Below are positions 43,624-55,151 of a stretch of 64,000 bases of DNA, in pieces. The DNA is from Panicum virgatum (taxonomy: Eukaryota > Streptophyta > Magnoliopsida > Poales > Poaceae), in assembly GCF_016808335.1 (NCBI RefSeq), contig NC_053141.1, forward strand, positions 23,604,640 through 23,668,639, in the 5' to 3' direction. The notes under the pieces were generated by a model. It was not told where the DNA came from, did no database searches, and worked only from the letters and a program-made list of their open reading frames with translations. The position numbers and the translations under genes are program-made. Positions within the stretch are counted from its first letter, which is position 1; the number at the start of each line of letters is the position of its first letter.

Positions 43624-44447
43624 GAGGATATATTCTATGACTATGGAAATACCACATTATATCCCCTCCAGAAAAGGCCTCCAGTTCCTTTAGACCCTCC
43701 AAGCAGTCTCGATAAGGCTTCCCTTAGAGAGACTGTAAAAAGGGTGACCGCTATCATGAGCAATGAATGGGTACAGGAAGGGGAAACATCTTCCGAAGTA
43801 ATCCAATTTCATGCCCCCTCCTTAACCATTCCATGTTCCATAGAAGGGACTGCAGTCACGGCTCTTTACAATCCCACAGCTGGAGTAAACATTATTTCTG
43901 CTTTGTTCGCTTCTGGTCGCTTGGGCGAAAGACGTGTTACTCCAACTACAAAATCCCTGAGAACTGGACCACGTTCCACATTAAGAGGGATCGGGATTAT
44001 GCACGAGGTGCCGGTTTGGCACAGGGAAACGGAGATTGCTCTAGACTTCCATGTCTTCGAAGTCCAGGACTTCGACATCTTGATAGGGCATCCCGTAGAA
44101 AAGCTCTTCCTAGATGTTCTTAATCTAGGAGAACTTCAGGTGTCTCTTGGGGGAAAACCATTCACTCTGCCTATCGGCCAAGCCAAAAACTCCTTGGCCG
44201 AATCTGTTCCCCAAGAAGGACCCATTGAGGAGGTGTTGGCTGTCATGCCAGACGACGACTCTAAACCCTCTTTAGAAAAAGATGCTGAACTCTTCATCCA
44301 AGAAGAGGACGAATTAGAGGAACAACTCGAACTGCCTATTCACGAGAAGCCAACACGACCTCCAATAGAACTAAAAGTCCTTCCCGACGGCCTTCGCTAT
44401 GCTTTCCTCAATGGTGACACACAAACTCCCGTCATCATTAGTGGTAA
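43624..44447 (+). pseudogene. pro: Protease region of element D
   Basis: In frame with gag (the longest part starts at 43744). The segment TIPCSIEGTAVTALYNPTAG is where relatives carry a catalytic aspartate, and the codon at 43870-43872 is AAT (Asn), one G-to-A change from Asp, so the enzyme should be dead. A long acidic linker follows and leads to the conserved LPDGLRYAFLNGDTQTPVII region before RT. Solo LTR J interrupts at 44448. Confidence 0.8.
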
Positions 44448-47400
44448 TGTAACACCCGGTTTATAAAAGGACATAAACCGAGCAATCATATACGTGCCAG
44501 GATCAAGTCACACGTATATACAATAGAATGAACAATATATCACAGCACATATCACGTAAAAAGATATAATAAAGTGAATACGAATGTTATTTATTACATT
44601 AATGACAAAAATGTCTGATACAGCGGAAGCGAAGTACAAATACGATAAAAGCTCTCCGAAGCTGAGCAGGGCGCCACAGGGACGTCGACTGGGAGACGAA
44701 CGCCTAGAAGTCCTCGTAGTCCTGGAAGCGCTGAGCAAACTCCCTCGCGTCTGCAGGAACTGAGCAGCAGTAGCGTATCCGAGAGGAAAAAAATAGAGAA
44801 GAGGCAAGAGTGAGTACACAACTTGTACTCAACAAGTATAACACAAACTATGAGGCTCTAGGTTGGCTGACTGACTGCATTAGCTTTTAAGTCTTGGCAA
44901 AATTTTAGTAAAGCTATTTACTACAAGTTGATGAATTACCATAAACCCAGTTACATAGTAATTAATCAGAATTAATTAAGAAACTACTGAGAACCAAACC
45001 AAAACCACCAAGGTAACCCCGAGAGGCACCTCCCTCGTCGGAAGGAGACAACCCCACTAATCAAAAGGAGGATCTGGCCACTCATAACCATGAGCACGGC
45101 TAGTATACCAGTTTTACACTCTGCAGAGGTTGCACATCTTTACCCACAAGTCGTGAGCTACGCCAGTTGTTCATCACACTTCCTTAGGTGAGATGGCTAG
45201 CGACTCACTACGAGGCCGTTACAAAGGACACGTTGGTAAGGTGTAACCGCTAAGGATTCAGTCAATGCAACGATGGTGTCCACCTCGAGGGGGTACAAGA
45301 CACACAGACCAGCCTCGTAGCCTGACCACCATTGAAGCTCGACTCCCCTCTTGCCCCGTCGGTAAGTTACTCCCAAACCAAAATGGCCTAATTAGTAAGC
45401 CAAGACCATCCCATTTCAGTCTTGTGGTAGCGCTGTTGTCCCAGGTTGTCGCTCTATGAACCGGTCCTTATGGAGAGTGGCCAACCAAGCACTAAGCACC
45501 GTGCTGGCCCCCTAAACCATGTTTCTAACAAAACCAATTTTAACAAGAAGTGAGCCACTCAAGCCACACAGAGGGACACTCTCAGAATTAAGTTGCATAT
45601 ACCATTAATCAAATTAATTAAAAAGGACCAAGTGTGTTATAGCGCAGCAACCTAGCACAACTAACCAAAATGCAACCCAAGGGTAGATATAAAGGATATA
45701 AGTGGCTAGGACAGTCCTTATAGGCATACAATATCAAAATGCAGTATGAAAATGTATTTAAAAGTGATAGGTTGTTCATGTTATACTTGCCTTCCTCGTA
45801 CTGCTCGTGCTGCAGCTCAAACTGGTCAGAAGACGGCTGCTCCGGGTACTGGTACTGGGGCTCTTCCGGTAGCTCAACGTCTACTCACGATCGCAACGCC
45901 AAAACAAGTCCACAATCATATACTTACATGAAAACAAGAGAAAACACTAAGAAACAATACAACAGTACATAAGAACAGCAAACAAAACTAAGCTAGAACT
46001 ATTCTACGCGTTACAACGATCGCGTGAGTGCAAGAACCAATAAAAACGGAGCTATAAATAAAAAGATATAAGCGTTATAAGATACAAGGGTTTATCTGAA
46101 ATACTGCGCAAATCACAGAGATTAAACTGTAATGGGCGTACTGTATCGTGAATAGTAACCCGAAAACTTGCATCAGAACATGTTCTGGGGTGTCTTACGT
46201 ACAAGGTTTAGGGTCAAAACAGTGATTAACAAGGTATTCAGGGGCTAGAAGACAAGATTAGCAAGACACAGAAAAGTTGTGCTGCAATAACGACTAAGGA
46301 CAGGGGCTGAAACGCAAAAGTGGCATGTGTACAGCAGCCTTCACGTGGGGGATATGTTGTGCACTGTGCTGTGAACTCGGTCTACAGGTTCCATGGACCA
46401 GAGAAAATTGAACTGCGGTCTACGGTGAACCAGGTCCACACGAAGGGGTATCTCCTGATCTAATCTACACCGTGGGTTTTAGATCGGACGGCTGATGGAC
46501 CTTCTTCTTCCTCTAGCCAACAGAACGCTTCACGTTCTGAAGTGCAGGGACAGACCTCCATGAACGTGTGCACATGGCTCTATGCTACAACCCTAGATCG
46601 ATCTACGCTCCACGGAAAACGCCCAGAAGCGGCAAAAAGGAAATCTCTCGGCACGGGGAACTCACCTAGGGCACTGGGGAGGGCTGCGACGGCGCGGAGT
46701 GATCTCGGGACATGGAGAGCTCGAACTGGGACTTCCTGAAACGGCGACAATGAGCGACGTCGAGTGGCGGCGGTTCCTTCTGTCGGTCTGGAACCGAGAG
46801 GAAGGGCTGCGATGACTTGGCGATGGGAGGAAGTTCGAGTAGATGGGAAGGGCGACTAGCGGTGCCTCGGTTTATAGAGCGAGAGGGGCACGCGGAAGGT
46901 GATCACATAGATCACGGCGGCGCACGGGTGCTGATCATGCGTGGGAGATGCGGATCGCTCCAACCACGCGGCGTGATCCCGGACTCGGGGTCGGCTTCTA
47001 GAAGGAAGATGACTTGCATGGGTCTGGCGAGTGGGCTATGGACCACTGGGCAGCGGGGTCACGGCGTGGAGCGGAGGGCCTTCGGCAGTGGGCTCGGGAA
47101 AGGAAGGTAGAGGATGAGTCTGTCCCATGGGAAGAGAGAGCGCGCGGCTCTGCGTCGCTGGGCAGTGGGCCTGCGGGGTGCTGGTGGCCGCTATGCGCAC
47201 AGACTGTTGAGCGGGCGAACGAAGTGGGCCGACGCGGCATGGGAGTGGCGTGCGGGACGGGGTGGGCGACGCGCGGAGCGGGCGAGCGCGGGGTGCAGCC
47301 GCGGGTGCTGGCGTGGCAGGAAGTGCGCGTCCGCGCGCGGTGCGGGTGGGAAAGACCCACTGTGGCTGCCAGGTGGGGCCGCGGGATAAGACAGAGGAGG

Positions 47401-48050
47401 GGCGAGCGATGCGCACGCGGCGCTGAGCGCACGAGGCTAGGCTGCGGGCGGCGTGAGCTGGGCCGGGGTGCTTGCGCGCGAGGTGGAGCTGGGCCGCGCG
47501 AGAGGGAGAGCGCGGGTGGGCTGCTGAAGGCGCCAGGGAGCTGGGCTGAGCGGTGCTGTTGGGCCGCGCAGGCTGAAAGGTCACGGGCCGTGCGCAGAGG
47601 GGCGAGGCTGAAGGAGTGTGCTGACGCTGGAGAGTTGGGCCGGTGAAAAAGGTGTGAAGGAGTGGGCCGCCAGGGAAGGAAAAGAAACGCAGCTGGGCCG
47701 CTTCGGGTTGCTGGGCTGGCTTGCCATTTGGGTTTTGGGGCTGGCTGGGTTGGGTTTGGTTTTTCTAGTTTCTTTTCCTTTTCTAATTCTAACTCTATTT
47801 CCTATTTCTATTTCTAACTCAAACTCAAGCCAAATGAATTCAAATTTGAATTTGAATCCACTCTAGCACTCAAACAAATAAAGAAATGCTCCGGCATGAT
47901 GCAACAACGAAATTAAACCTAAGATAAAATTTTAATTACTTAAGGAACAAAATTTAGATTAAATGCAAGACTAACACAATAATCCTTAGAAATTTAAATA
48001 AAGCTAATTAAATTTATTATTAAATAAGAAAATTAAATTAGGGTGTTACA
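44448..48050 (-). mobile_element. J: solo LTR (3.6 kb) inside D pol
   Basis: Ends TGTAACACCC and GGGTGTTACA, the same family as C but reversed. 3603 bp. Flanks GGTAA (44443-44447) and AGTCA (48051-48055) match at 3 of 5 positions, a decayed TSD. Taking one flank away leaves the pol frame continuous from 44447 to 48056. The GC-rich block (about 46500-47750) generates many chance frames on both strands, none with a domain. Confidence 0.85.
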
Positions 48051-48055
48051 AGTCA

Positions 48056-48799
48056 CCTTTCCGACGAGGAGACGGCTAAACTCCTAGCCGTATTAGAAAA
48101 GCATAGACCCGTCTTTGGCTACTCACTCGAGGACCTAAAAGGGATCAACCCTACCCTTTGCACTCATCATATCCCTATCGACTCTACCTGCACACCTTCT
48201 AGGGAGCCTCAGCGTAGGCTAAACAACACGATGAGAGATGTTGTTAAGAAAGTGGTCCTTAAGCTCTTGCATGCCGGGATCATTTATCCCGTGCCACATA
48301 GCGAGTGGGTAAGCCCGGTACAAGTTGTACCAAAGAAGGGAGGTATAACGATCGTTCAGAATAGCTAGAATGAACTCATACCTCAACGACCTGTCACGGG
48401 GTGGAGGATGTGCATAGACTATCGGAAACTTAACTCGGCCACGAAGAAAGACCACTTTCCGCTGCCCTTCATTGACGAAATGTTAGAGCGGTTGGCCAAC
48501 CATTCTTTCTTCTGTTTCCTTGATGGGTATTCCGGTTATCACCAAATTCCCATCCACCCTGATGATCAAAGCAAGACCACGTTTACTTTCCCATACGGAA
48601 CCTATGCTTATCACAGGATGTCTTTCAGGCTTTATAACGCTCCCGCATCATTTCAGCGGTGCATGATGTCTATCTTTTCAGACATGATCGAGGAAATCAT
48701 GGAAGTTTTCATGGACAACTTCTCCGTCTATGGGAAAACTTCTGATCATTGTCTTGAAAATTTAGATAGGGTCTTGCAGCGATGCCAAGAAAAAGGCCC
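48056..48799 (+). pseudogene. pol: Reverse transcriptase of element D, 5' part
   Basis: The frame resumes after J with the connection and finger regions (EDLKGINPTLCTHHIPIDST, QVVPKKGG), then WRMCIDYRKLNSATKKDHFP, FCFLDGYSGYHQIPIHPDD and the catalytic box as VFMDNFSVYG. The usual second Asp of the FMDD box is Asn (AAC, 48717-48719). TAG at 48366-48368 interrupts the frame, and the conserved MSFGLCNAPA motif reads MSFRLYNAPA. A one-base insertion near 48790-48800 shifts the frame. Confidence 0.85.
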
Positions 48800-48801
48800 T
48801 G

Positions 48802-49659
48802 GTGCTGAATTGGGAAAAATGTCATTTTATGGTCTGCGAAGGCATCGTCCTTGGACACCTTGTGTCCGAGAGGGGGATTGAGGTGGACAAGGCAAAAATT
48901 GATGTTATAGAACATCTCCCACCTCTAGTTAACATCAAGGGGATCCGTAGCTTCTTAGGTCATGCGGGGTTCTATCACCATTTTATTAAAGACTTCTCTC
49001 AGATCACTAGACCCCTTACAAACCTCTTAGCTAAGGATGCGCCCTTCGAATTCATGGATGAGTGCCTTCGCGCCTTTGAAATCCTAAAAAAGGCACTCAT
49101 CTCGGCTCCTATCATCCAACCCCCAGATTGGAGCCTCCCATTCGAAATAATGTGTGATGCTAGCGACTATGCTGTTGGTGCGGTCTTAGGCCAAACCAAA
49201 GATAAGAAGCATCATGCAATTGCCTATGTTAGCAAAACTCTGACAGGAGCACAATTAAATTATGCCACTACTGAAAAAGAACTCCTTGCAGTTGTTTTTG
49301 CTATTGATAAGTTTAGATCTTACTTGGTTGGAGCAAAAGTTATTGTTTATACTGACTATGCAGCTTTGAAATATTTGCTCACCAAGAAAGATGCTAAGCC
49401 CTGTTTGATTCGGTGGATTCTCTTACTCCAAGAATTTGACCTTGAAATAAAAGACAAAAAGGGAGTAGAGAATATTGTAGCCGATCATTTGTCGCATATG
49501 CAAGTTACTAACCTGCAGGAACCACCAATCAATGACTTCCTACGCGACGACATGCTGCTCAAGGTGATGGACTCCAACCCATGGTACGCAAACATTGTGA
49601 ATTTCATGGTTGCAGGTTATGTACCACCTAGGGAAAATAAGAAAAAGCTAATCTTCTAG
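48802..49659 (+). pseudogene. pol: RT C-terminus and RNase H of element D
   Basis: RT thumb and connection ([37 protein letters not shown]), then the RNase H domain: [53 protein letters not shown] and [12 protein letters not shown], giving the D, E, D, D acidic positions. The frame ends with TAG 49657-49659. Integrase continues in the same frame. Confidence 0.88.
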
Positions 49660-51135
49660 AGCAGACGTCACCTTTGGGATCCACCGTACCTGTACAGAGT
49701 GTGTTCGGATGGATTATTGAGGAGATGTGTCCCTACAGCAGAAAGGGTGTAGATTATAGAAAAATGCCATACTGCAGCATATGGAGGCCACTTTGGAGCT
49801 TTCAGAACACAAGCAAAAATCTGGCAAAGTGGTTTTTTCTGGCCCACATTGTATGAAGACACCAGAGAATTTATTCGAAGGTGCCGAAGATGCCAGCTAC
49901 ACGGAGGCATCACTGCTTGCAATGCAATGCCCCTCACATACGACCTCCAAGTTGAACTATTCGATGTCTGGGGCATTGATTTCATGGGGCCATTCCTAAA
50001 GTCCCATGATTGTGAGTACATCCTGGTTGATGTGGACTACGTCTCCAAATGGGTGGAGGCATTACCCTGTCGAGCTACAAACGCCAAGCATGCGAGGAAG
50101 ATGTTTCATGAAATCATCTTCGCTCGTTTCGGAACACCAAGGATGGTTATAAGTGACGGGGGGTCCCATTTCATTGACAAGACCTTCCGTCGCTTCCTAA
50201 AAGAACTTGGCGCAAGACACAACATTGCTACACCATATTACCCTCAGACCAATGGACAGGCAGAAACTTCTAACAAACAAATCAAGAATATTCTGCAGAA
50301 GACGGTGAATGAGATGGGTAAAGGATGGAAGAATATGCTGCCTGATGCACTTTGGGCATACAGAACAGCATTCAAGACCCCCATCGACATGTCGCCGTAT
50401 CAACTGGTCTACGGGAAGACGTGTCATCTCCCAGTTGAGCTTGAGCACAGGGCCCACTGGGCCATTAAGAAATGGAACATGGGCTACAAGCTCGCTGGGA
50501 GAAATAGACAAATGCAGCTGGCAGAGTTAGAGGAATGGAGAGAAAAAGCGTATCACAGTGCCAAGATTCACAAGGACCGTACCAAAAGATGGCATGACAA
50601 GAGGATCAAGCCTAAGGAGTTCAAGCCAGGTGATAAGGTACTAATGTTTAATTCCAGGGTAAAACTCTTCGGAGAAGGGAAACTTCGCAGTAAATGGAAA
50701 GGCCCATACACCATCATCAACACATCTTCTCACGGGGCAATCATGCTTCAGGATGATGACAGCGAGTACTTCAAGGTAAATGGCCATCGGCTTAAACTTT
50801 TTCATGAACCTTTTCGACCTGGTGAAGTTTTCGATGAAATTAAGTTAGTAGACTTTGATTCTACACATCTTCTTCTTAGAGATGAAGCCCATGCACCCCC
50901 TGATCACCTAGTCCACACGAGAAAACGGAGGCCCAACCGAGCCCAGAGGGGGGCGGCCGAACCTAGGGGTCGGCCGGCCCCACCTCGTGGCCGTTGGTGC
51001 TGGATCTTTGAATTTGAAATATCCAATGTCCCTTTTCATGTTTCCTTGTGTGGAGACACCGAACTTCGGAAGGTTTGGCACCATTTTGATCCTCTCTTCC
51101 CTTTAAATTCATCTCCTCCCCTCTCCTTCTCCTAA
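49660..51135 (+). pseudogene. pol: Integrase of element D
   Basis: In frame with RNase H but split by TAG at 49750-49752. The longest open part starts at 49849. HHCC zinc site from [14 protein letters not shown] to RRCRRC, DDE core with Asp in [10 protein letters not shown], Asp in [14 protein letters not shown] and Glu in [11 protein letters not shown]-terminal domain contains [19 protein letters not shown] and [17 protein letters not shown]. The last about 80 residues are non-conserved and include translated GGCCGAACC palindromes (50952-50982), suggesting that the true end is earlier. Confidence 0.88.
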
Positions 51136-51162
51136 TTCACCCAAGATCCAAGCACTCCACCT

Positions 51163-51248
51163 TTCCTCAGCCTTTTTCCGCATGCAAGGCACCATCTCCA
51201 TGGCCTTCCTCAGCCTTTTTCCGCATGCAAGGCACCATCTCCATGGCC
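51163..51248 (+). repeat. 43 bp tandem duplication at the third ORF start
   Basis: Two identical 43 bp units (51163-51205 and 51206-51248) each contain ATGCAAGGCACCATCTCCAT. 43 is not a multiple of three, so the two start codons (51182 and 51225) lie in different frames, and the second opens the long frame. Confidence 0.85.
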
Positions 51249-52118
51249 GGAAAGACGATCGTTCCATTCATTGGGTCCGAGTCCACGTACGGACTCAACG
51301 GCGAGCCGTCTCCCGCCAACCAAGCTTTAGCAAGCCCTGCAGTGGAAGAAGAGGCAATGCATATTTCTACGACACCGCTGGCGATCCTGCCAGCACCTGG
51401 GAGGAAGACGGCGCCGAGGGCCATCGAGGAGGGGGCGGCCGACCCCCTGGTTCGGCCGAACTAGGGAGGAGGCCCCTCGGCCTCCCCTTCGGCACGATGC
51501 ATCGTCAAGAAGGCCTCTGCCCAGAGGGGCAGGGGAGGGTGCCCAGGGACTACGCCAAGGCCGACGATGGGCGAACTTCGCCCAAAGGATGTCGCCGTTC
51601 GCGTCTTCGCCGATCCGATGCCTTCGATGCCCATGGAAGAGGGAATGCAGCACGCTTACACTGTGAGGAACAAAAGCGGCAACATAGTTAGCCACCATTA
51701 CACCACTTCTCTCACCCCCGTTAGCAACAACTCTCCAAAGCGCTTTAGGGTCGTAGGAGTCCGGACTCCCGGAGGGGGGTACGGTAAGGGCCTCTTTCCC
51801 GCGCTCTCCCCCAAGGAGAAGGGAGAGGCTGAATCCGTTGTGTCCACCCCTAAAAGGTTGAAGAAGCACCTAACTCTTCCTCCCATCACACGTCCTAGGG
51901 GGCAGTACAAGAGTGAGGACGAGAAGGTCCTAAAGGGGCCCAAGGTCGTCCAGCTTCTGAAGACTATAGTCACATTAAAGAAAGAGAATCAGAAGCAGGG
52001 CGACCAGCTGGCGGAGTTGTCCTTAGAGTTGAAATCGGTCAAGGACGACCTTGATACCCTCCGCCGTGGCTTTAGCTCCAGGATCTCACGCCTGGAGAAG
52101 GGTAAGGACATCGCTTAG
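51225..52118 (+). pseudogene. Post-integrase (env-position) coiled-coil ORF of D
   Basis: One frame of 297 codons interrupted by TAG at 51462-51464. The longest open part starts at 51567. The middle has AYTVRNKSGNIVSHHYTTSL, and the C-terminus is a lysine/glutamate coiled coil (TIVTLKKENQKQGDQLAELS, then LRRGFSSRISRLEKG). I see no hydrophobic segment and no signal peptide. E carries a homologous C-terminus. Function unknown. Confidence 0.65.
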
Positions 52119-53645
52119 GTGTACGCCTCCACCAAGCGACAGGGCGCATTTACTTTTCATGTTTAGTTCTTGAGTTTACCTTAGCATCATGTAATAAGCA
52201 CCCTTTTCATTTCAATATAATAAAGTTTGAGCTCCCCGGATTCCAATCCGGCGGAGTTCCCTTTTTATTTGTGCCATATTTTGTCTTGAGATTTTGTACA
52301 GGCACAAAAACAAGTGTGCGGGGAGGGGGGGGATGCACCTCACAAAAATGCGACACAAAACCGACACGACCAGCATGCAAAAGAGGAGGGCGAGAGGGCC
52401 CACCTCAGGGGCGGCCGAACCCATGGGTCGGCCGGCCCCTAGTGAAGCCCACTCGAGCTCATCCAGCTCCAGATCGTTGGTTTGCGTCTCCAAATCCTTA
52501 AACCTCCCTGCAATCGTTTAAATTCAATAAATTTCTTCACAGAAAAAAATTAAAAAATTAAAAACTCCTTATCCTTCCAATGAATAAAACCTTGCATGCA
52601 TTTTATTCTTAGCTTTCTTTTTAACCTTGTGAATAAATTTCTATAGGGACCCCATGCTTTCTAAGTAATTGACCATTGAGATATGACTTGGTTTGATGGC
52701 GCCATGCTCTTATTTGCAAAAGCACTTGTTTTCATTTTCAAAAATTAAAATGAATATAGCTTGAATCCTCAAATTATCATCAATTCCTACCAAAGCCAAA
52801 GACAAGTTTTCAAGACCAACTTTCAAATACTGTTTACCTCTGCTTTGAGCTTTGTCAAATTCTTCGACCCTTGTTAGAAACTTGTCATGCTCTCTTGATC
52901 AAGATCACGTACACATACTATACTTCCACACTGGGAGATAGTCGCCACATGCATCCACAAAAATAAGAACTCTATGACCTTGCTCTCCAAAACGACTTGG
53001 GCTATGCAAAAAGAAAATAAAAGATGTCTACCCAAAGAAGGTAGACATGCTCAATGAGTATGTTAAGAAAGAAAAAAAAGGGAGAAAGACAAAAGATGCA
53101 TACCCAAAGAAGGTATGCCACATGTTTGCAAAGTCATGTAAAAAAAAGAGAGTTGATAGCCCATGTTTGAAATAACAAAAGAAAGAGAGTCATGCAAAAG
53201 AGTTCATCCTCAAACCACCAGAAATAGTCCAAACACTTGCACATCTTGATCGGACTGTATGACTCGTTTATGCTCGAATCTTGTTTTTGACTCAGCAATA
53301 CAAGCAAGGCAAACATGCCCCTCCATTCCTACCCTAAGCCCCACATAAGCCTGAATAAATGGTAGGAGAAGCATGGCAACATCTTTGTCTTGGTGAGGAT
53401 ATAAAACAAAAAGAGTGATTCAGAGAGTAACTTGAGGAGCAAGGCTATCTTTTTGTTTTCAAAATAAATTCTCCAAGTGCTAAGCAGGAAGAGCCAGGAG
53501 CCTGAATTCTGAGTCGTTCCTTTGTTCAATCACCCAAGACTGCATGGTAGCCAGACAAAAATTCACAAGGGTGAGAAGAAGCTTGGAATAACTTGTATGC
53601 AGGTTGAATTCAAGGAGTAGCATCCACCCTAGTCCTTCAAACTTT
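52119..53645 (+). other. 3' non-coding region of D
   Basis: Includes a GGCCGAACC/GGTCGGCCGGCC palindrome pair (52407-52440), long stretches matching element F (11940-13130) and the tandem hairpins. No gene. Confidence 0.65.
53024..53118 (+). repeat. Tandem CAAAGAA-loop hairpins of D
   Basis: Hairpin 1: ATGTCTACC (53024-53032), loop CAAAGAA, GGTAGACAT (53040-53048), perfect 9 bp. Hairpin 2: GCATACC (53098-53104), loop CAAAGAA, GGTATGC (53112-53118), perfect 7 bp. The first stem differs from the F equivalent on both arms so that pairing is kept. Confidence 0.75.
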
Positions 53646-53681
53646 ACTTGAGGACGAGCAAAGGACTAAGTGTGGGGGTGT
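53646..53681 (+). promoter_or_regulatory. Pre-PPT signal and polypurine tract of D
   Basis: TTACTTG AGGA CGAGCAA (weak stem with one mismatch and one wobble) then AAGTGTGGGGGTGT, abutting the 3' LTR start at 53682. Confidence 0.8.
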
Positions 53682-54888
53682 TGTTGATGGTCTCTAAGTG
53701 TCATTTTCGACCGTCAACTTTCGTAGCTTTTTACCAAAAATAAACACCAAACATAGATATAGGACGCATTACTGATCATTTCCACAAGTTTTGGTGAATT
53801 GTCATCTGCAGGCACCCACATCTGCAAAAGAGGGAAAACACAAGTGAACACAAGGAAAAATGCACAAAAGATCAACACTGAGACGTGTCACTTACAAGGA
53901 GGGTCCACATGTCAGAGCAAACGGGGGAACCAAGGCAAATGCACCACCGACTCTTGACAAGGGCCCATAGATCAGACTCCCCGAGGAGGATAAGGACGAG
54001 AGGCGGCCAGGTGGGGCCGGCAGACCCCCTCGGTCGGCCGAACCTGGCCGGCCTCCCGTCCAGGTGCACTTTGACATGGCGTGCCCCCTACTCCTCCCGA
54101 TCACCTTCCATATATGCTTTTGATGGGAACCGACCCTGAAGACTATAAAAGGGGGCTCCCTCCACCTCTCACAACACACACCATTTCATATGTGAAGGAG
54201 AAGAGTAGAGAGGCTCCACCTCTTTGTATCATTAGCCTAGGGAGTGTGTGAGGAAGGAGTGCGGAGAAGAGCCGGACTTGTCGGCGTCTCTTCGGCTTTG
54301 TACCTCTACGGATACGGTACATTTGGAGTACATATCCAGGTTCTTCTATTTGGTGAGTTCTAGTAGTGTTATTCTTTTGTTCTCATTCGTTCGCGGGTTC
54401 ATCATCCGTTCTCGTAGCAGATACTCTAGAAGAGGGCCCCTGATAAAGACGGGATAACCCTGCGCAACTCTAGAGTAGTAGTCGAAGGCATAGGCGTGGT
54501 GTCTGGGCCTTAGATTACCTTTGTTTGTCTCGTACTCAGGTGGTATTGTAGGGTAGACGGCAGGTGGTGATAGCCCTGTCCGTCCGCTACGGAGATAGTC
54601 TGCATGGTTAGTGCACTCCCCCCTCCCGCCAGGGTACGACATAGAGCGATACCGGATATTCCTTGGAAGACCAGGGTCAAACCGGTGCCTGAAGTGAGCG
54701 AGTGGAAACATTAGTGTATCTTCCCTTGAACCTATCCTTAGATCAGAACCACACTACCCTAAGGTCTCTCTATCTCTTATCTTCTTTGGGGTAATCTAGA
54801 TAGAAGACAGTTACACACCCGTTCCTCGTGGAAAATATGATATCCTGAATACTCCCGGGTGAAGTGCTACAACGGTATAATATCAACA
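53682..54888 (+). mobile_element. Element D: 3' LTR
   Basis: 1207 bp. Stem-loop at 53683-53718 (one G-U pair), GGCCGAACC motifs near 54015-54050, TATAAAA at 54144-54150. About 36 bp near the 3' end, including the U5 box, are deleted relative to the 5' LTR. Ends ATCAACA. Confidence 0.88.
54144..54150 (+). promoter_or_regulatory. TATA box of the D 3' LTR
   Basis: TATAAAA after GGAACCGACCC, the same setting as in LTRs F and I. The matching region of the 5' LTR is deleted, so only this copy could drive transcription, and it would point out of the element. Confidence 0.65.
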
Positions 54889-55042
54889 GAGGACCTTCCG
54901 TACGGGCTCTACGCGCGTGAACTAAGGCCATAAAGCCTGAGCTGAGTTCATAGCTAGTGGAAAGAATTGGGTTAGCAGAGGATGCTGGCTCATAGAACTC
55001 GCTCTTGGGTGAAGAGAGTTGTAAAAGGGATAGCTGCTCCAT
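54889..55042 (-). pseudogene. gag: Element E: gag N-terminal stub
   Basis: ATG at 55042 (minus) starts 51 codons (QLSLLQLSSPKSEFYEP, then STSYELSSGFMALV) that align with the N-terminus of D's Gag (ITASGFELRPGFIDMV region). The rest is cut by D. Confidence 0.7.
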
Positions 55043-55129
55043 GGATAACGGGGTTTGAGGTAGAATCAAAGAAAAAGAAAAAGAAGATACGAGGACGACT
55101 GAGTCCGAAGATAATGTAGCTATCGTTCC

Positions 55130-55147
55130 CCGGTAACAGAGCCAAAA
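55130..55147 (-). promoter_or_regulatory. Primer binding site of E
   Basis: Minus strand TGGCTCTGTTACCGGGGA, with three changes from the common TGGCGCCGTTGCCGGGGA, four bases from the LTR end. Confidence 0.65.
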
Positions 55148-55151
55148 AGCT

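Larger units (their letters stand above)
38693..54888 (+). mobile_element. Element D: Athila-like Ty3/gypsy retrotransposon with full pol
   Basis: 5' LTR (38693-39007 and 42441-42718), PBS, gag, protease, RT, RNase H, integrase, third ORF, hairpins, PPT, 3' LTR (53682-54888). Gypsy order of domains. Pol is broken by in-frame stops, one frameshift and solo LTR J. The 3' LTR lacks about 36 bp near its end. Flanks GATCG and GAGGA do not form a TSD. Confidence 0.88.

Noticed and set aside
46800..47650. Long overlapping frames of 140-210 codons on both strands
   Set aside because: They lie in the GC-rich core of solo LTR J, have alanine/arginine/glycine-rich low-complexity translations, no domain and equal length on both strands, as expected from stop-poor GC-rich DNA.
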